The position numbers and the translations under genes are program-made. A stretch of DNA of 64,000 nt from Propionibacteriaceae bacterium (lineage in GTDB: Bacteria > Actinomycetota > Actinomycetes > Propionibacteriales > Propionibacteriaceae): the NCBI GenBank assembly GCA_025965155.1, contig JAOPXN010000025.1, forward strand, positions 1 through 64,000. The letters run 5' to 3'. Below the pieces are notes generated by a model. The model was given only the letters and a program-made list of their open reading frames with translations, did not search any database and was not told the origin of the DNA. Positions within the stretch are counted from its first letter, which is position 1, and each line of letters starts with the position of its first letter. Positions 42,979 to 52,600 of this stretch are shown piece after piece.

Positions 42979-42979
42979 G

Positions 42980-43729
42980 CTATCCGGCAACTGTGACCCG
43001 TTCGTCGATCTTGATCTTGTCCAGCCGGTGCTGGTCCGCTCCGGTGACCACCACAGCGGAGCCGCCCGACAGTAGCGGGACCAGCAGCCCCGCCCGGATG
43101 GTCGTCCACGGGTCCGACGTCTCGACCAGAACGCGCTGGGCAGCGGGGCCGGAATCGACTTCGGTGAGCTCGCGCTGGGAGAGTTCGCGGTCGGCATCGC
43201 GCCACGCGGTCACGTCGTCGTCGACCGGGATCGCAGCGTGAATGTCGGGCTGGCTGCGTACCTCCAACGAGTAGTCGACCAGCGGGCTCGGCAACGGCTG
43301 GGAGAACCCCAGCCCGAGCGGGTGCAGCGAACAGGCCAGCAGCTCGGTACGCCCAGCGTCGGCGAGGTCGGCTGGGGACAGGCCGTGCAGCTGGGTAGGG
43401 CCGAGGACCCGCAGGGCGGGTGCCGCGGCGGACCCGGTGAGGGCGGCGACGGCGCCCACCTGCCAGCAGGCGGCGGCCCAGACGAACGTCACCCAGTGCC
43501 CGGGAGCCTCCACCGCCAAGGGCAGCGCCACCACGTCGCCGGGCTCGACCCCGTACTCGTCCACCATCAGGTTGGAGGTCTTGTCGACCCAGTTGCGGAA
43601 GGAGATGGCCGACAGCTCGGTCCGTTCGCCGGAGCTGAGATCGTAGTAGGTAATCAGCGGCTCGGCGCCGTTGCTGCGGACGCGGCGGCGAAGGATCTCC
43701 AGAATCTGCGGGCTCACTGCACCGATCAT
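42980..43729 (-). CDS. TIGR03089-family protein (truncated adenylating-enzyme-like)
   Basis: This encodes 249 residues. It resembles the N-terminal part of AMP-dependent synthetases (LITYYDLSSGERTELSAISFRNWVDKTSNLMVDEYG in pieces; VEPGDVVALPLAVEAPGHWVTFVWAAACWQVGAV) but lacks the AMP-binding P-loop and C-terminal lid, as in the actinobacterial TIGR03089 group, whose function is unknown. In mycobacteria a homologue also lies beside the LCP and mannose-activation genes. It is divergent from the guanylyltransferase gene. Confidence 0.85.
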   Translation of the reverse strand: MIGAVSPQILEILRRRVRSNGAEPLITYYDLSSGERTELSAISFRNWVDKTSNLMVDEYGVEPGDVVALPLAVEAPGHWVTFVWAAACWQVGAVAALTGSAAAPALRVLGPTQLHGLSPADLADAGRTELLACSLHPLGLGFSQPLPSPLVDYSLEVRSQPDIHAAIPVDDDVTAWRDADRELSQRELTEVDSGPAAQRVLVETSDPWTTIRAGLLVPLLSGGSAVVVTGADQHRLDKIKIDERVTVAG

Positions 43730-43782
43730 GCCAGGGACCGTTTTCCAAACCTGCGGGCGATGGCGCCGTTAGGCTAGCCCGC

Positions 43783-44862
43783 ATGCGTTACGTGGTGATT
43801 ATGGCCGGTGGCTCCGGCAAGCGTCTGTGGCCGCTGTCCCGGCAGGACATGCCCAAGCAGCTGCTGAACGTGGTGGGGGGCAAGAGTCTGCTGCGGATCG
43901 CTTTCGAGCGTCTCGGCGGCATCGTGCCCAACGAGCAGGTGCTCGTGTGCACCGGTGCGGACTACGCCGACGTGGTCGCCGCCGAGCTGCCCGAGCTCGG
44001 ACCGGAGAACCTGATGGGGGAGCCGGAGGGCCGCGACTCGCTCAATGCCGTCGCCTGGACCGCAGCCGTGCTGGCCGAGCGGGACCCGGACGCCGTGGTC
44101 GCGGTCGTCGCCTCCGACCACATCATCCACCCGGTGGAGAGCTTCCAGAGCTCCCTCGACGAGGGTTTCCGGGTGGCCGAGTCCGACCCGACCGCGCTGG
44201 TCACCTTCGGCGTGGTGCCCACCTCACCTCACACCGGGTACGGCTACCTCGAGCGGGGCGAGTCGCTGGCTGAGCACGAGAACGCGTGCGAGGTGCTGGC
44301 GTTCAAGGAGAAGCCCGACCGGGCCACGGCACAGCAGTACCTGGACTCGGGTGGCTACTGGTGGAACTCCGGCATGTTCGTCTGGCGCGCCCGGACGCTG
44401 CTGGACCAGCTGGAGGTCCTGGTGCCGGAGACGTACCGCGCGGTGACCGAGCTCGCGGCGCACCCGGAGCAGCTGAAGGAGATCTACCCGCAGCTGGAGC
44501 GGATCAGCGTCGACTATGCGGTGATGGAGCCGGTCTCCCAGGGGCGCGGTACCGCCCATGTGGTGGCGGTTCGGCTGCCGATCACCTGGCACGACGTCGG
44601 CGGCTTCGCGGCACTCGGAGAGCAGCTTCCGCACGACGACCAGGGCAACGCGACCTCAGGCGTCAGCGTGCTGGTGGACGCCCGGGACAACCTGGTCATC
44701 AACCAGTCCGAGGACGGCCGGCTGGTGGCGGTGGTCGGTCTGAGCGGCACCGTGATCGTGCAGACTCCGCAGATCACCCTGGTGTGCCCGGTCGGCGAGG
44801 CGGAACGGATCAAGGAACTTTTGGCCACCGTCACCGCCCAGCTGGGGCGTACCTACGCCTGA
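43783..44862 (+). CDS. manC: Mannose-1-phosphate guanylyltransferase
   Basis: This encodes 359 residues. The nucleotidyltransferase signature is at the N-terminus (MAGGSGKRLWPLSRQDMPKQLL, quoted in part), and FKEKPDRATAQQYLDSGGYWWNSGMF follows near residues 170-200, both diagnostic of GDP-mannose pyrophosphorylases. There is no fused isomerase domain. It makes GDP-mannose for cell-wall glycans, lipomannan-type lipids or glycoprotein mannosylation. TAGGCT stands 7 bases before the ATG with no Shine-Dalgarno, so a leaderless message is plausible. The M. tuberculosis homologue is called manB. Confidence 0.94.
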   Translation: MRYVVIMAGGSGKRLWPLSRQDMPKQLLNVVGGKSLLRIAFERLGGIVPNEQVLVCTGADYADVVAAELPELGPENLMGEPEGRDSLNAVAWTAAVLAERDPDAVVAVVASDHIIHPVESFQSSLDEGFRVAESDPTALVTFGVVPTSPHTGYGYLERGESLAEHENACEVLAFKEKPDRATAQQYLDSGGYWWNSGMFVWRARTLLDQLEVLVPETYRAVTELAAHPEQLKEIYPQLERISVDYAVMEPVSQGRGTAHVVAVRLPITWHDVGGFAALGEQLPHDDQGNATSGVSVLVDARDNLVINQSEDGRLVAVVGLSGTVIVQTPQITLVCPVGEAERIKELLATVTAQLGRTYA

Positions 44863-44869
44863 GGCGTCA

Positions 44870-44947
44870 CTCCACCCACGAACCTGGCGCTCCACCCACG
44901 TTATGTCGTGGGTGGAGTACCGGTTTCCCACGTACACGTGGGAAACC
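44870..44947. repeat. Tandem perfect hairpins in a convergent gap
   Basis: Two near-contiguous perfect stems are present. CTCCACCCACG (44890-44900) pairs with CGTGGGTGGAG (44907-44917) over a 6-base loop, and GGTTTCCCACGT (44922-44933) pairs with ACGTGGGAAACC (44936-44947). A third copy of CTCCACCCACG stands at 44870-44880 as an alternative partner. No T-tract follows. They lie between the convergent guanylyltransferase and DUF3105 genes and probably act as two-sided terminators or as a dispersed repeat element. Confidence 0.75.
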
Positions 44948-44986
44948 AACAGACCCCAGCCGCGGAGGACCGGGAGGGGGAGGGGG

Positions 44987-45730
44987 TTAGGCGGCGTTGG
45001 GCTCGGGGGAGTTGGTGTAGGGGTACTTGGCCATGAACTCCTTGACCGCGGGGCCGCTGACCAGGACGCAGGGCTGCCGGACGGCCTTCTGCCTGGCGGC
45101 GTCGGTCGGGGCGCTCGGGTCGGCGTACCAGTGGGCCAGGACCACGTTCTTGCCCGCGGGGAAGCCGGCGCCATCCGCCTCGCTCCAGGGGGCGGCGATG
45201 AACTTGTCCTTGGTGTAGTCGTCACCGGCGAACGTCTTGGAGATCTGCTCCAGCTTGTCCTTCTCGTCGGCCGGCATGGTGTCGCGGTACCAGGCCAGCG
45301 TGTAGCCGTGCTCCAGGTTGTGCACCAGCGTCTCGACCGCGGGCCGGTCCGCCATCGTGTAGAAGCGTTTCGTGAAGGGGGCCGGGGAGGCGTAGTGGGC
45401 GCCGGCGGCCGGGGGGAACTCGGCGTACGTCACCTTGGTGCCGTCCGGTACGTGCTCCTGGTTACCGCTCGCCGGGTCCTCCGCCGGGGTGTCGCAGCCG
45501 GCGGCGGAGATGGACGCGCCGATGTCGTCCAAGGTCGCCGACCGGGCCCGGTAGTCATCCACGAACAGGTAGATGGGGTATGCCAGCAGCGCCAGTGCCA
45601 GCACCACGCAGACGGCGAGCAGACCGGCCGTGCGTCGCCGCTGGTCCCGCTTGCGGGCCGCCTCGAAGGAGGCCAGCTTGTCGCGACGGCTACCGCCGGT
45701 CGAGGTGGCCTTCAGTTTTGGCTTTGGCAC
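44987..45730 (-). CDS. DUF3105-family membrane-anchored protein
   Basis: This encodes 247 residues. A basic cytoplasmic N-terminus (KLASFEAARKRDQRRRTA) leads to one membrane helix (GLLAVCVVLALALLAYPIYLFV, residues about 36-57). The extracytoplasmic domain has the DUF3105 hallmarks: VTYAEFPPAAGAHYASPAPF, then AVETLVHNLEHGYTLAWY, where the conserved His residues could bind a metal. The function is unknown. It stands apart from both neighbours and may be its own unit. Confidence 0.88.
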   Translation of the reverse strand: MPKPKLKATSTGGSRRDKLASFEAARKRDQRRRTAGLLAVCVVLALALLAYPIYLFVDDYRARSATLDDIGASISAAGCDTPAEDPASGNQEHVPDGTKVTYAEFPPAAGAHYASPAPFTKRFYTMADRPAVETLVHNLEHGYTLAWYRDTMPADEKDKLEQISKTFAGDDYTKDKFIAAPWSEADGAGFPAGKNVVLAHWYADPSAPTDAARQKAVRQPCVLVSGPAVKEFMAKYPYTNSPEPNAA

Positions 45731-45831
45731 GGGTGGCTCCTACTGCTCGAGATTGAGGACGTGCCGGGCGTGGGCGCGCGGATACGCCTCCCTACCGGGC
45801 ACGAGAGGGAAGTCTATCCCGGACGGCCAAG

Positions 45832-46740
45832 TCAGCTTCCGGACTCGGGCCGGTGCCCGGACCCCTGGACGGCGGCGACGACAAGCGCGCGGACCAGGGT
45901 GGCCCGGTCACCGTCGACCTCGATCGCCGACAGCACCGCGTCCGCGAGGGCGCCGTCGGGATGGTCGATCACCTCCTCGAACTGGTCCCCGCGGCCGTGC
46001 GCCACCAAGATGGCTTCCAGCACGGACTCACGCGATCCGCGGCCGAACAGGTCCTCCTCAGCGATCCGGATCAGGTCGGACGCCGCGGTGTCGGTCGGGC
46101 CGTCGGACAGGTGCGCGCTGAGCCCCCGGACCACTGCCACCGGCCGGCCGCCGAGCTTGGACTTGGCCAGGTCGGCGGCGGCGGCGACCTCGTCGGCCAC
46201 CGCGACAGCGGTGACCTGGAGCTCGTTGCCGTACGGGTCGGTCCTTCCGTCGTACCGGTCGAGCACCCGGACGCCGGACGACCCGATCGCATGGTCGGTC
46301 TGCCCGATTCGCCAGGCGCGGCCGGCCGTGTCGGAGATGATCACCCCTACCGACACCCCGTACCGGTCGCGCAGGGCACAGCGCAGGGACTTCGCACTTG
46401 CATCCGGATCGAGCGGCAGCAACAGGACCGAGTCGGGATCCACATTGGAGTTGTCTACCCCGGCCGCGGCGATGGTGAGGCCGTGGCGGGTCCGGACGAT
46501 CCGCATCGGACCACGCCTGGCCACCGTGGCGGTGGACTCGGCCAGGATGGCCTCCATCCGATGCTCGGCCGGCAGCCGGCGCGCCTCCGCCTTGCTGACG
46601 ATTTTGGAGGTGACCACCAGGATGTCCCCGTCGGTGAGCGGCCCGGCGGGGTCGGCGGCGACCGCATCCACGATGACAGCCGCGAGGTCGGTGTCGGCGG
46701 TCACCTCGCCGATCCCCTCTGGAGCGAAGATGCTAATCAT
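45832..46740 (-). CDS. cofE: Coenzyme F420-0:L-glutamate ligase (CofE domain only)
   Basis: This encodes 302 residues. CofE motifs are visible: DGDILVVTSKIVSKAEAR at residues about 37-55, RTRHGLTIAAAGVDNSNV, and VIISDTAGRAWRIGQTDHAIG with the metal-binding Asp residues. It adds gamma-linked glutamates to F420-0. Mycobacterial FbiB is longer because it carries a C-terminal nitroreductase-like domain that reduces dehydro-F420-0; that domain is absent here, so the reductase must be encoded elsewhere. It overlaps cofD by 4 bp and is translated after it. Confidence 0.92.
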   Translation of the reverse strand: MISIFAPEGIGEVTADTDLAAVIVDAVAADPAGPLTDGDILVVTSKIVSKAEARRLPAEHRMEAILAESTATVARRGPMRIVRTRHGLTIAAAGVDNSNVDPDSVLLLPLDPDASAKSLRCALRDRYGVSVGVIISDTAGRAWRIGQTDHAIGSSGVRVLDRYDGRTDPYGNELQVTAVAVADEVAAAADLAKSKLGGRPVAVVRGLSAHLSDGPTDTAASDLIRIAEEDLFGRGSRESVLEAILVAHGRGDQFEEVIDHPDGALADAVLSAIEVDGDRATLVRALVVAAVQGSGHRPESGS

Positions 46741-47729
46741 CGAGACGCGGTCCCGGCCCCGTACCGCTCGACCCCGCTGCGGATGAACTCCGCGGTGCTG
46801 CCGGGATCGTGCATCAGCAGGTCGGTGGCCATGCTGGGCAGGCCGGCCTGCTGCAGCTGGTCCACCGATCCGGCGTCAGCGGTGTCGACCAACCAGGCGT
46901 CCAGCACCCCGCCACCGGTACGGGATCCGTAGTGCAGACCGACGGCCGCCGCATCGACGTCCACGCCGATCATCGGCAGCAGCCGGTGTGCCATACCCAG
47001 CACGGGGGCACCGCCGAGGATGCCGGCGAACCCGATCACGGGTGCACTCGCTGAGGCCAGCGCCGACCGCATCCCTGGAACAGCCAGGATCGGACCGATC
47101 GAGACCACCGGATTGCTCGGAGCCACCAGGATCAGGTCAGCGGCTGCAACGGTGTTGGCCAGGCCCGGCGTCAGCGTGGCCTTCTCGATCCCGACCCGGA
47201 CCATGTCACGGGCCTCCGGCGCCGCGTGCAGGCGTACCCAGTACTCCTGGAAGTGCACCGCGCGCCGGCCGGACGCCGCCTCGGGGTCATCGATCACGAT
47301 GTGGGTCTCGACCCGGTCGTCGGTCATCGGCACCAGGTGCAGAGCCGGGTCGTCGCCCAGCCAGCGGGTGGTCAGCGCCCGGGTCACCTCCGATAGCGGG
47401 TAGCCAGCGTCGAGCATCTGGGTGCGTACCAGGTGGGTGGCTATGTCGAGGTCGCCCAACCCGAACCAGGATGGCTCCACGCCATACACCGCCAGCTCGT
47501 CCTTGACCCGCCAGGTCTCCCCGGCCCGGCCCCAGCCGCGGATCTGGTCGCTCCCGCCGCCGAGCGTGTACATCATCGTGTCCAGGTCGGGACAGATCCG
47601 CAGGCCGTGCATGGTGATGTCATCGGCGGTGTTCACGATGACGGTGATCTGCGCGTCCGGATACGCCCGCCGAGCCCCGGCCACGAACTTCGAACCACCC
47701 ACGCCGCCGGCCAGGATCACGATCTGCAC
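46737..47729 (-). CDS. cofD: 2-phospho-L-lactate / phosphoenolpyruvate transferase (CofD/FbiA)
   Basis: This encodes 330 residues. The N-terminal glycine loop VILAGGVGGSKFVAGARRAYP is typical, followed by IVNTADDITMHGLRICPDLDTMMYTLGG and the NPVVSIGPILAVPGMRSAL segment near residue 200. It transfers the phospho-lactyl (or, in actinomycetes, phosphoenolpyruvyl) moiety to Fo, giving (dehydro-)F420-0. It is co-transcribed with the cofE gene downstream. The guanylyltransferase partner CofC/FbiD and the Fo synthase are not in the window. Confidence 0.94.
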   Translation of the reverse strand: MQIVILAGGVGGSKFVAGARRAYPDAQITVIVNTADDITMHGLRICPDLDTMMYTLGGGSDQIRGWGRAGETWRVKDELAVYGVEPSWFGLGDLDIATHLVRTQMLDAGYPLSEVTRALTTRWLGDDPALHLVPMTDDRVETHIVIDDPEAASGRRAVHFQEYWVRLHAAPEARDMVRVGIEKATLTPGLANTVAAADLILVAPSNPVVSIGPILAVPGMRSALASASAPVIGFAGILGGAPVLGMAHRLLPMIGVDVDAAAVGLHYGSRTGGGVLDAWLVDTADAGSVDQLQQAGLPSMATDLLMHDPGSTAEFIRSGVERYGAGTASR

Positions 47730-47896
47730 GGGCTCAGTCTTTCACCCCGTCCCGGTAAGTCCGGACCGCCGTCGCTGTGCGGTCCGCGCCAGCACCACCG
47801 CGGGGGTAGGTCTCGTCGCCCCCAGTCGGTGTGAACGGGTACGGGCATAGGCTGGCTGCGACTCGGGCAGGTGCTGATCGTGGTGAGGAGTGGACC

Positions 47897-48781
47897 GTGG
47901 TGGAGAGTCTGAAGAGGCTACGTGAACCGGCTGCGTTCGTCGTACTGGTTGCCTTGGGAGTCCGGCTGCTGCTGGGGGTACTGAGCCTGTTCGTGCTCGC
48001 CACCGAGGACCGGCTCGGTTCGTTCACCGCCGCATCCCGCAGCGTCGCCAGCTGGATCACCGACCCGCTGGCCGCCGTAGTGCTGTTCGCCCTGGTCGCC
48101 AGCTGTGTTCTCTTTGAGCGGACCCCTCGGGCGCGGCTGCTGACCGGGGCGTCCCTGATCGTCGTCGTAACCGGCGTGGGGCTCACCCTGCTGCTGGCGC
48201 TGATCGGAGTCGCGGCCCACGGTGGCATCAACCGGGCGCCCAGCTTCCTGGTCCTGCTGGCCGACCTGGCAGTCCCGGCGCTAGCCGCGCTTGGCCTGTA
48301 CCGCTTGTACCAGGGACAGCCGGCTGCGGCCCGACCCCCGGCTCTCCCGGCGGGATCCCCGGGTGGTCAGCCGGCTTCGTACTGGCCGGCTTCGGAAGAG
48401 GCCGAGCAGCCCCCGCCGACCTGGCAGCCGGACCAGGCCGCCGGTGCCGCCTGGAACACGGCCGGTGAGGCCGCCACGGGTGCCGCCGCCTCCGGGTGGG
48501 GAACCCCTGGTGAGTCCGGCGGCTGGAGCCCGGTGCCACGCTCCCAGCCGCCGCAACACTGGTCGGCCCCTGAGCACGTCGGGCCCGAATACTCGAGCCC
48601 CCAGAATCCCGGCTCCGGGTACCGGAGCGCCGAACCGTCACTGCCAGCGTCGACCGACCCGGCTGACGAGCCCACCGTGCGTACGCCGGCGCCGAACCGG
48701 CCCGAATCTCGGGCCACCCCGCAGCAGCACGGCGAAACCGGCTCTGACCGCGGGAATTGGCCGGATCCGCGCCAGTCCTGA
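47897..48781 (+). CDS. Membrane protein with proline-rich C-terminal tail
   Basis: This encodes 294 residues from the GTG at 47897, chosen for GAGGAG 7 bases upstream; the frame is open further but without such a site. Four predicted helices fill residues 10-140 (AAFVVLVALGVRLLLGVLSLFVLA; PLAAVVLFALVASCVLF; ASLIVVVTGVGLTLLLALIGVAA; VLLADLAVPALAALGLYRLY). The remaining 145 residues are a disordered Pro/Ser/Gly/Trp-rich tail with repeated short SW and YW motifs. I recognise no family. It is divergent from cofD. Confidence 0.7.
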   Translation: MVESLKRLREPAAFVVLVALGVRLLLGVLSLFVLATEDRLGSFTAASRSVASWITDPLAAVVLFALVASCVLFERTPRARLLTGASLIVVVTGVGLTLLLALIGVAAHGGINRAPSFLVLLADLAVPALAALGLYRLYQGQPAAARPPALPAGSPGGQPASYWPASEEAEQPPPTWQPDQAAGAAWNTAGEAATGAAASGWGTPGESGGWSPVPRSQPPQHWSAPEHVGPEYSSPQNPGSGYRSAEPSLPASTDPADEPTVRTPAPNRPESRATPQQHGETGSDRGNWPDPRQS

Positions 48782-48831
48782 TACCAGGTGGTGTTTCTGG
48801 TTCAGGACGGACCCCAATATCAGGTCTCCAC

Positions 48832-48861
48832 TTGACTTCCGGGTATTGACGGGCATGTAAT
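48832..48861 (+). promoter_or_regulatory. Promoter of the whiB-like gene
   Basis: TTGACT (48832-48837) and TGTAAT (48856-48861) are 18 bp apart, a good housekeeping-type pair. The transcript would begin near 48868. Confidence 0.6.
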
Positions 48862-48881
48862 TTCACTCATGTAGTTCGGAG

Positions 48882-48913
48882 ATGAACCGGTCATCGGGGA
48901 CTGGTCGGTTCAT
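48882..48913 (+). promoter_or_regulatory. Leader hairpin or operator before the whiB-like gene
   Basis: ATGAACCG (48882-48889) is the inverse complement of CGGTTCAT (48906-48913), with GTC/GAC pairing possible inside the loop. It lies just after the predicted transcription start, within the 5' leader. Confidence 0.45.
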
Positions 48914-49007
48914 TCGTTGAAACATGCAAGTTGTCACCGGCGAGACCCGCGAAGTCTCTGACTGGCAGCGCAATCACATGCACATTCGGGTCGAGGAGGC
49001 GCAGCAC

Positions 49008-49256
49008 ATGCAGGAACTGATGGATTTCGATGAGGGCGCCCTCAGCTGGCAAGAACGAGCGCTCTGCGCACAGACCGATCCCGAGGCCTTCTTTCCGGAG
49101 AAGGGCGGTTCGACTCGGGAGGCAAAGAAGGTGTGCCTCTCCTGCGATGTTCGCGGTGAGTGCCTCGAGTACGCGCTGGCCAATGACGAGCGCTTCGGCA
49201 TCTGGGGCGGACTGAGCGAGCGCGAACGGCGCAAGTTGAAGAAGCGGGCTGTCTGA
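49008..49256 (+). CDS. whiB2: WhiB-family iron-sulfur transcription factor (WhiB2/WhmD-like)
   Basis: This encodes 82 residues from the ATG at 49008, preferred for the strong GAGGAGG 8 bases upstream; an in-frame ATG at 48924 would give 110 residues but lacks a ribosome site. All four cluster-binding Cys are present (WQERALCAQTDPEAFFP, then VCLSCDVRGEC), followed by the GIWGGLSERER turn and the basic tail RRKLKKRAV. WhiB2/WhmD is needed for septation and division. In mycobacteria it also lies beside the F420 and mannose genes, supporting the subfamily call. Confidence 0.92.
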   Translation: MQELMDFDEGALSWQERALCAQTDPEAFFPEKGGSTREAKKVCLSCDVRGECLEYALANDERFGIWGGLSERERRKLKKRAV

Positions 49257-49374
49257 CATCGTCGGCGTGCCGCATCGGCCGCCCGGCACGCGGCGTGATG
49301 TGCCAGGCGTGCCTGCCGTCTGCGCCGGCTTGCGCCCCGACCGGGCTCGACGCCCGGAGGGCATGCGTCGGGCC

Positions 49375-49400
49375 GCGCCGCGCGGGGCCCACCGCGGCGC
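49375..49400 (+). terminator. GC-rich hairpin after whiB (possible terminator)
   Basis: GCGCCGCG (49375-49382) and CGCGGCGC (49393-49400) form a perfect stem over 10 bases, but with no T-tract. It is in the 422-bp gap 49257-49678, where I see no protein gene. CATAAT near 49475 could be a -10 box for the glycosyltransferase gene downstream. Confidence 0.4.
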
Positions 49401-49678
49401 AACAGCCCCGGCCACCCATGGTGACCGCTGGCCTACCTCAGGCAGCGCGAATGGAGTGTTTCGGTCACCTCGCATAATGTAGAGGCGCTCTCGGCGTCGG
49501 CCCGACGTCGACTGACACCGGATGGTTTCACTGACGCGGTCTCACCTCCCCTCGTGCGGGGCGTTGGCAGGCGAGCGGCGGAGCTGAGATACGACCGGCG
49601 AGCAGCGCAGAACAAATTGTCCGAGCTCCTCTCGCGCCACGCGGGATGCGCGCGAGTGCAGAGGTAACGCCAACACCG

Positions 49679-52600
49679 ATGGCCAGAGACACCGCCCACG
49701 ACGATGTAGTGAACCAGGGGCACCTCCGAGCCGGTGAGCGTGAGGACTTCAGCCAGCTGCGTCTGAGCCCCAGCGCCCCGGACTCCGACTCCGACGTGAA
49801 CCCGTGGGCGTGGGCCGACGTCGAGTACCAAGAAGACACACCGGTCGACATCTCCGCCTGCCACGTCACCGCCGTCCTGGTCACCCTGGATGCTGAGCTG
49901 TGGCTGCCGCAGACCTTGTCCGGAATCGCCGCCCTGACCCATCGGCCGGACCGGTTGATCGCGATCGACAACGACAGCTCCGATCGGACCCGGCGGATGC
50001 TGAACCAGGCCGTCGCTGAAGGTCTGCTGGACGCGGTCTACTCCGGAGCCCGGGAGTACGGTTTCGGCACGGCGGTCGCCAGCGCCCTCAGCCAGGACCT
50101 GCAGCGACCTGGCCACCCGCGCGCTGCGGCGGACTCGGAGCACTCTTGGCTCTGGTTGCTGCACGACGATGCGGTGCCGGCACCCAATGCGTTGACCCAG
50201 CTACTCAGCCACGTCGTCACTGATCCGACCATCGACATCACCGGGCCGAAGCTGCTGCTGCCCAAGCGACGCAACCATAGTCAACAGCTGAGCGAGGTCG
50301 GCGTCTCCATCTCGGGCACCGGTCGCCGGGAGCTGATGCTCGACGTCGGTGAGATAGACCAGGGCCAACGGGACAAGCCCGAACCCCGGCTGGGCGTCTC
50401 CTCCTGCGGCATGCTGGTCAGGACCGCGGTCTGGGAGGAGCTCGGCGGGTTCGACCGAGCCGTCCCGGTCTTCCGCGACGGGGTCGAGTTCGGTTGGCGA
50501 GCCCACCTGCGCGGCTACCGCGTGCTGACTTCTCCGGCCGCCGCGATGGTGCACCGGCAGGTGGGCCGCGCCGGCCTTCGGCCGCACGGCGTCATCGGAC
50601 CGCGGCCGGCCCAGGTCGACCGCGAGCTCGGGATGCTGGTCGTCGCCGGTCACGCCACGAGCCGGCAGCTTCCGGTGGTCTGGCTCCGGCTGGTCTGGAG
50701 CTGCCTGCTGCATGCTTTCGGCTATCTCCTCGGCAAGGTGCCGGGACGCTCGCTGGACGAGCTGCTGGCGCTGCGTACCTTCGTCCGCCACCCGGGCCGC
50801 ATCCACGCAATCCGGCACCGGCTGGCCGCCGTCGAGGCCGCGCCCGGCGCCGGTGACAGGGTCGGTGCGCTCCGGCCCCCGTGGTGGTCCAGCCTCCGGG
50901 TCGCCTCCGAGGCAGTGTCTGGGGCGGTGTCCGAGCGGTACCGCTCAGTCGCGGGCGAAGCCGACGCCACCTCGCTGGATGAGCTGACCGGTGATGACTT
51001 CACCTCCGGTGCGGAGGAGAAGGTGCGCAACCCTTGGCTGGCGCCGGTGGTCATCACCGGGGTGCTGGCAGCCGTGGCCAGTGTGGTGGCTGTTCGCCAG
51101 CTGCTCGGTACCGGAGCACTGACCGCGCCGGCGCTGCTGCCCGGCCCGGCCGACCTGTCGGCGCTCTGGCACCGGGTGGTGGCGCCGATCGCTGGTGCGC
51201 CGTACCAGTACACGCCGCCGTGGTTGGCCCTGGTCGCACTGGGCTCGACCGTGCTGGCGGGCCGGCCGGAATGGTTGGTCACGCTGCTGCTGTGCGGGGT
51301 GGTGCCACTGGCCTTGATCAGCGTCTACCCGGTGGTTCGGCGTGTCATCTCCAACCGTTGGACCCGGCTCTGGGCGGCGCTGACGTACGCGCTGCTGCCG
51401 GTCCTGCTGGGCGGCACCAACGTCGGCCGGCTCGGTCTGAGCGTTTTCGCGGTCGCGCTGCCGCTGCTGGTGCTGGCCGCGCGGGCCCTGGTCCTGCGCC
51501 GACAGCGGACACCGGAAGCCTGGCGCGGCGGCTGGGGTGCGGGCGTGGTCCTAGTGGCCCTGATCGCCTTCGAGCCGTCGCTGCTGATCTTCGCCCTGGT
51601 CGTCGGAGCCATCGGAGCCGTGGCGTTGCGACGCACGCCTCGTAAGGCGGGACGGATCGGTATCGCCGTCGGCGTCCCGTTGCTCGTGTTGGCGCCGTGG
51701 TGGCCCGGCATCGTCGCGTCCTGGGGGCGGCTGTTCGCCGGACCGGACGCAGCGCTGGGTGGTGCACCAGCCGCGCCGTCGGTCTGGGGCCTGATGATCG
51801 GCCGGGGAGGCGGCGCGGGGTTGCCGCCGCTGTGGCTGGGGCTGCTCGTCTTCGGGGTCCTCTGGTTGGTTGCGCTGCTGGGGCTGGGCCGTAGGCCGCG
51901 GAGCCACGCTGTCGTCGCCGCGTGGGTGACGGCCCTGCTGGCGCTCACCGCTGCCGTGCTTTTCTCCCGGATGGTGGTGGCGGTACCCCCGATCGGGACC
52001 GAGATCCGCCCGGAGGTGAGCAGCTATCTGCTGCTGAGCTTCGCCGCCTTGATCCTCGCGGCCGGCATCGGCGTGGACGGGCTGTCGGGAGCCCTGGCCG
52101 GTCGCAGCTTCTCGGTCCTGCAGCCGCTCGCCGTGGTGGCCGGCGTGCTGGTTGGCCTGATCACCGTCGGCGCGGCCGGCTGGTGGATCTTGGCCGGCGC
52201 CCGGGGCCCGATCGAGCGTGTCCAGCTCGACGCGCTGCCCCCGTACGTGCTGAACGCGATGCAGTCCGAGGCTAAGGTGCGGGTGCTCGCCATCGACCTC
52301 AGCCAGCCGGAAGCCCGCTTCAACGTGGTAGCCGATGACCAGGTACGGCTGGGTGACGCCGACCGCGGGTACACCTTCGGTGGGTCTAAGGAGGCCCGCA
52401 ACCGGTCCGAGGATCTGGTGATCCGGCTGGTCGCCGGTACCGCGGACACCGACATCGGCGCCGAGCTCCGCGACCTGGGGATCGGGTACGTCTGGGTCAC
52501 CGGCGCCGACGAGGAGGAGGCCGCGCGGATCGACAACACCCCCGGCCTGGGCGCCGCCAGCGGGAACGCCCGCGGCACCGTCTGGCAGCTGCAGCCGGCG

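Noticed and set aside
44903-46786. 627-codon plus-strand frame over DUF3105 and cofE
   Set aside because: The sequence is low-complexity Arg/Ser/Gly and antisense to conserved genes.
49267-49482. Short Arg/Pro-rich frames after whiB
   Set aside because: They have no ribosome site or recognisable motif, and the region reads as GC-rich non-coding DNA with a hairpin.
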